NCBI RefSeq assembly: GCF_041537905.1
Contig: NZ_JBGRUO010000021.1
Span: 1 to 64,000 of the forward strand
Reading direction: 5' to 3'
Origin: Ruegeria_C sp041537905
GTDB taxonomy: Bacteria; Pseudomonadota; Alphaproteobacteria; Rhodobacterales; Rhodobacteraceae
Length of the DNA stretch: 64,000 nt
Shown here: positions 62,752 to 64,000 of the stretch, piece by piece
Layout: each line of letters opens with the position of its first letter
How positions within the stretch are numbered: position 1 is the first letter of the stretch
The notes under the pieces: generated by a model
The model's input: only the letters and a program-made list of their open reading frames with translations
Told to the model about the DNA's origin: nothing
The model's database searches: none
Program-made: the position numbers and the translations under genes

Positions 62752-64000
62752 ATGGGGATTTTCGATTCGCGGTCTGTGAAACTGGCGGGTGCATTGGTCG
62801 CCGGCCTTTGGTGGACGACGGCCCATGCCCAGACTGACATCACCATCGCCATGCAGCTGGAACCACCGCATCTGGACCCGACAAGCGCCGCGGCGCAGGC
62901 TATCGACTCGGTCGTCTATACCAATGTCTTCGAAGGGCTGACCCGCTTCATGGGCGATGGGTCCATCGTGCCGGGTCTGGCCGAAAGCTGGGAAATCTCT
63001 GACGACGGCAAGACCTATACCTTCAAGCTGCGCGAGGGCGTGAGTTTCCATGACGGCGCGCCGATGAGAGCCGAGGACGTGAAGTTCAGCCTGGACCGCG
63101 CCCGTGCCGAAGACAGCGCAAATGCGCAGAAAGCACTGTTTGACGGAATCGAAGAGGTCACCGTGCTTGACCCGCTGAGCGTTCAGGTGACCCTGGCCGA
63201 GCCCAACGGCAACCTGCTGTTCAATCTGGCCTGGGGCGATGCGGTGATCGTGTCCGAGGCCAGCATCGCCGATATCAAGACCAACCCGGTCGGTACCGGC
63301 GCCTACAAATTCGCGGAGTGGGTGCAGGGCGACCGGATCGACCTGACCCGCAACGATGCCTATTGGGGCGACGCCCCGGCGCTGGAAAGCGCGACGTTCA
63401 AGTTCATCTCGGACCCCACCGCCGCCTTTGCCGCCGTGATGGCCGAGGATGTGGACGTGTTCGACAATTTCCCCGCGCCGGAAAACCTGCCGCAATTCGA
63501 GGCGGATCCGCGCTTTCAGGTGCTGATCGGCTCGACCGAGGGCGAAACGATCCTGAGCACCAACAACAAACAGCCGCCCTTTGACGATATCCGCGTGCGC
63601 CAGGCCGTCGCCCATGCCATCGACCGGCAAGCGATCATCGATGGCGCGATGTTCGGCTATGGCACGCCCATCGGTACGCATTTTGCACCGCACCACCCCG
63701 CCTATGTCGATCTGACGGGCAACTCGGCCCATGATCCCGACAAGGCGCGCGCGCTGCTGGCCGAGGCAGGGATGGCCGACGGGTTCGAGACCACCCTGCA
63801 TCTGCCGCCCCCGTCTTATGCACGGCGCGGCGGCGAGATCATCGCGGCGCAACTGGCCGAGGTCGGCATCACCGCCGAGATCATCAATGTGGAATGGGCG
63901 CAATGGCTGGAATCGGTCTTCAAGGGCAAGGATTTCGGCCTGACCATTGTCAGCCATACCGAACCGATGGATATCGGCATCTATGCAAGGCCCGACTATT
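62752..64000 (+). CDS. Peptide-type ABC transporter substrate-binding protein, truncated by the window edge
   Basis: About 416 residues are visible before the window ends. The protein begins MGIFDSRSVKLAGALVAG, with a signal peptide ending at THAQ-like TTAHAQ (about residue 26), and has SBP family 5 motifs: LEPPHLDPTSAAAQ, LREGVSFHDGAPMRAEDVKF (about residues 86-105), LTRNDAYWGDAPALE (about 196-210) and VRQAVAHAIDRQAIIDG (about 282-298). GGGAGGA lies just before the ATG. It shares the framework of the binding protein at 19620-21203 but is clearly a different paralog; its permeases are expected to the right. Confidence 0.88.
   Translation, partial: MGIFDSRSVKLAGALVAGLWWTTAHAQTDITIAMQLEPPHLDPTSAAAQAIDSVVYTNVFEGLTRFMGDGSIVPGLAESWEISDDGKTYTFKLREGVSFHDGAPMRAEDVKFSLDRARAEDSANAQKALFDGIEEVTVLDPLSVQVTLAEPNGNLLFNLAWGDAVIVSEASIADIKTNPVGTGAYKFAEWVQGDRIDLTRNDAYWGDAPALESATFKFISDPTAAFAAVMAEDVDVFDNFPAPENLPQFEADPRFQVLIGSTEGETILSTNNKQPPFDDIRVRQAVAHAIDRQAIIDGAMFGYGTPIGTHFAPHHPAYVDLTGNSAHDPDKARALLAEAGMADGFETTLHLPPPSYARRGGEIIAAQLAEVGITAEIINVEWAQWLESVFKGKDFGLTIVSHTEPMDIGIYARPDY

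Overview
The window looks like chromosome from an alphaproteobacterium of the family Rhodobacteraceae, most likely a marine Roseobacter-group organism. The reasons are high GC, tightly overlapped operons (many ATGA, TGATG and GTGA junctions), and gene types typical of that group: two FAD/GcvT fusion dehydrogenases of the dimethylglycine/sarcosine type, MoxR-DUF58-DUF4159 membrane clusters, DUF1285, YggT, dipeptide-type ABC transporters and a class I cytochrome c. This placement is inferred from gene content; no rRNA or tRNA is present to confirm it.

Layout. The left edge (1-65) holds the N-terminus of an IS5-type transposase. Positions 139-4146 carry a divergent SnoaL-like/HxlR pair with a clear palindromic operator, an RluA-type pseudouridine synthase, an NTF2-like protein, an SGNH hydrolase and RarD. 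From 13798 down to 4292 on the minus strand runs a compact eight-gene block: XRE-cupin regulator, LysE-type exporter, GFA-family protein, FAD/GcvT dehydrogenase, MDR oxidoreductase, homocysteine S-methyltransferase-like protein, GlxA/GbdR-type AraC regulator and a second FAD/GcvT dehydrogenase. It reads as one-carbon catabolism of a methylated amine or amino acid. Positions 13918-19262 are housekeeping and regulatory genes: DUF1294, DUF2306, LytTR, free methionine-R-sulfoxide reductase, esterase, thiolase and a STAS/anti-sigma-kinase pair. Positions 19620-25119 hold a complete peptide/nickel-type ABC transporter.

Positions 25124-35341 are a xylose locus. A minus-strand operon xylF-xylH-xylG-xylA faces a divergent ROK repressor. 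A second minus-strand unit holds xylB and a MauG-like di-heme peroxidase. Both units are preceded by the same AT-rich inverted repeat with 5-bp spacing, a good candidate ROK operator. A secreted FG-GAP/CRTAC1 protein follows the repressor and converges, with a 4-bp overlap, on the peroxidase gene.

Positions 36027-42713 are a MoxR/DUF58/DUF4159/large membrane protein operon. Positions 42880-49310 resemble the pimFBCD dicarboxylic-acid beta-oxidation operon (fused hydratase/dehydrogenase, thiolase, large and small acyl-CoA dehydrogenases), ending in an IclR regulator and preceded by an IclR-like palindrome. Positions 49333-57137 carry yaaA, recQ, yggT, a thioesterase, an MFS transporter, mepA, a phytase-like esterase and a queuosine-precursor transporter. 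Positions 57197-57369 hold an unannotated structured RNA: a 14-nt perfect complement of the 16S rRNA 3' end, an 18-codon mini-ORF, hairpins, a CCTCCT motif and an intrinsic terminator only about 30 nt before the ribosome-rescue gene arfB. The right end has an SDR, a P1 peptidase, cytochrome c, idi, panC/panB and the start of another ABC-transporter binding protein that runs off the window.

No tRNA, rRNA, CRISPR array or prophage was seen.
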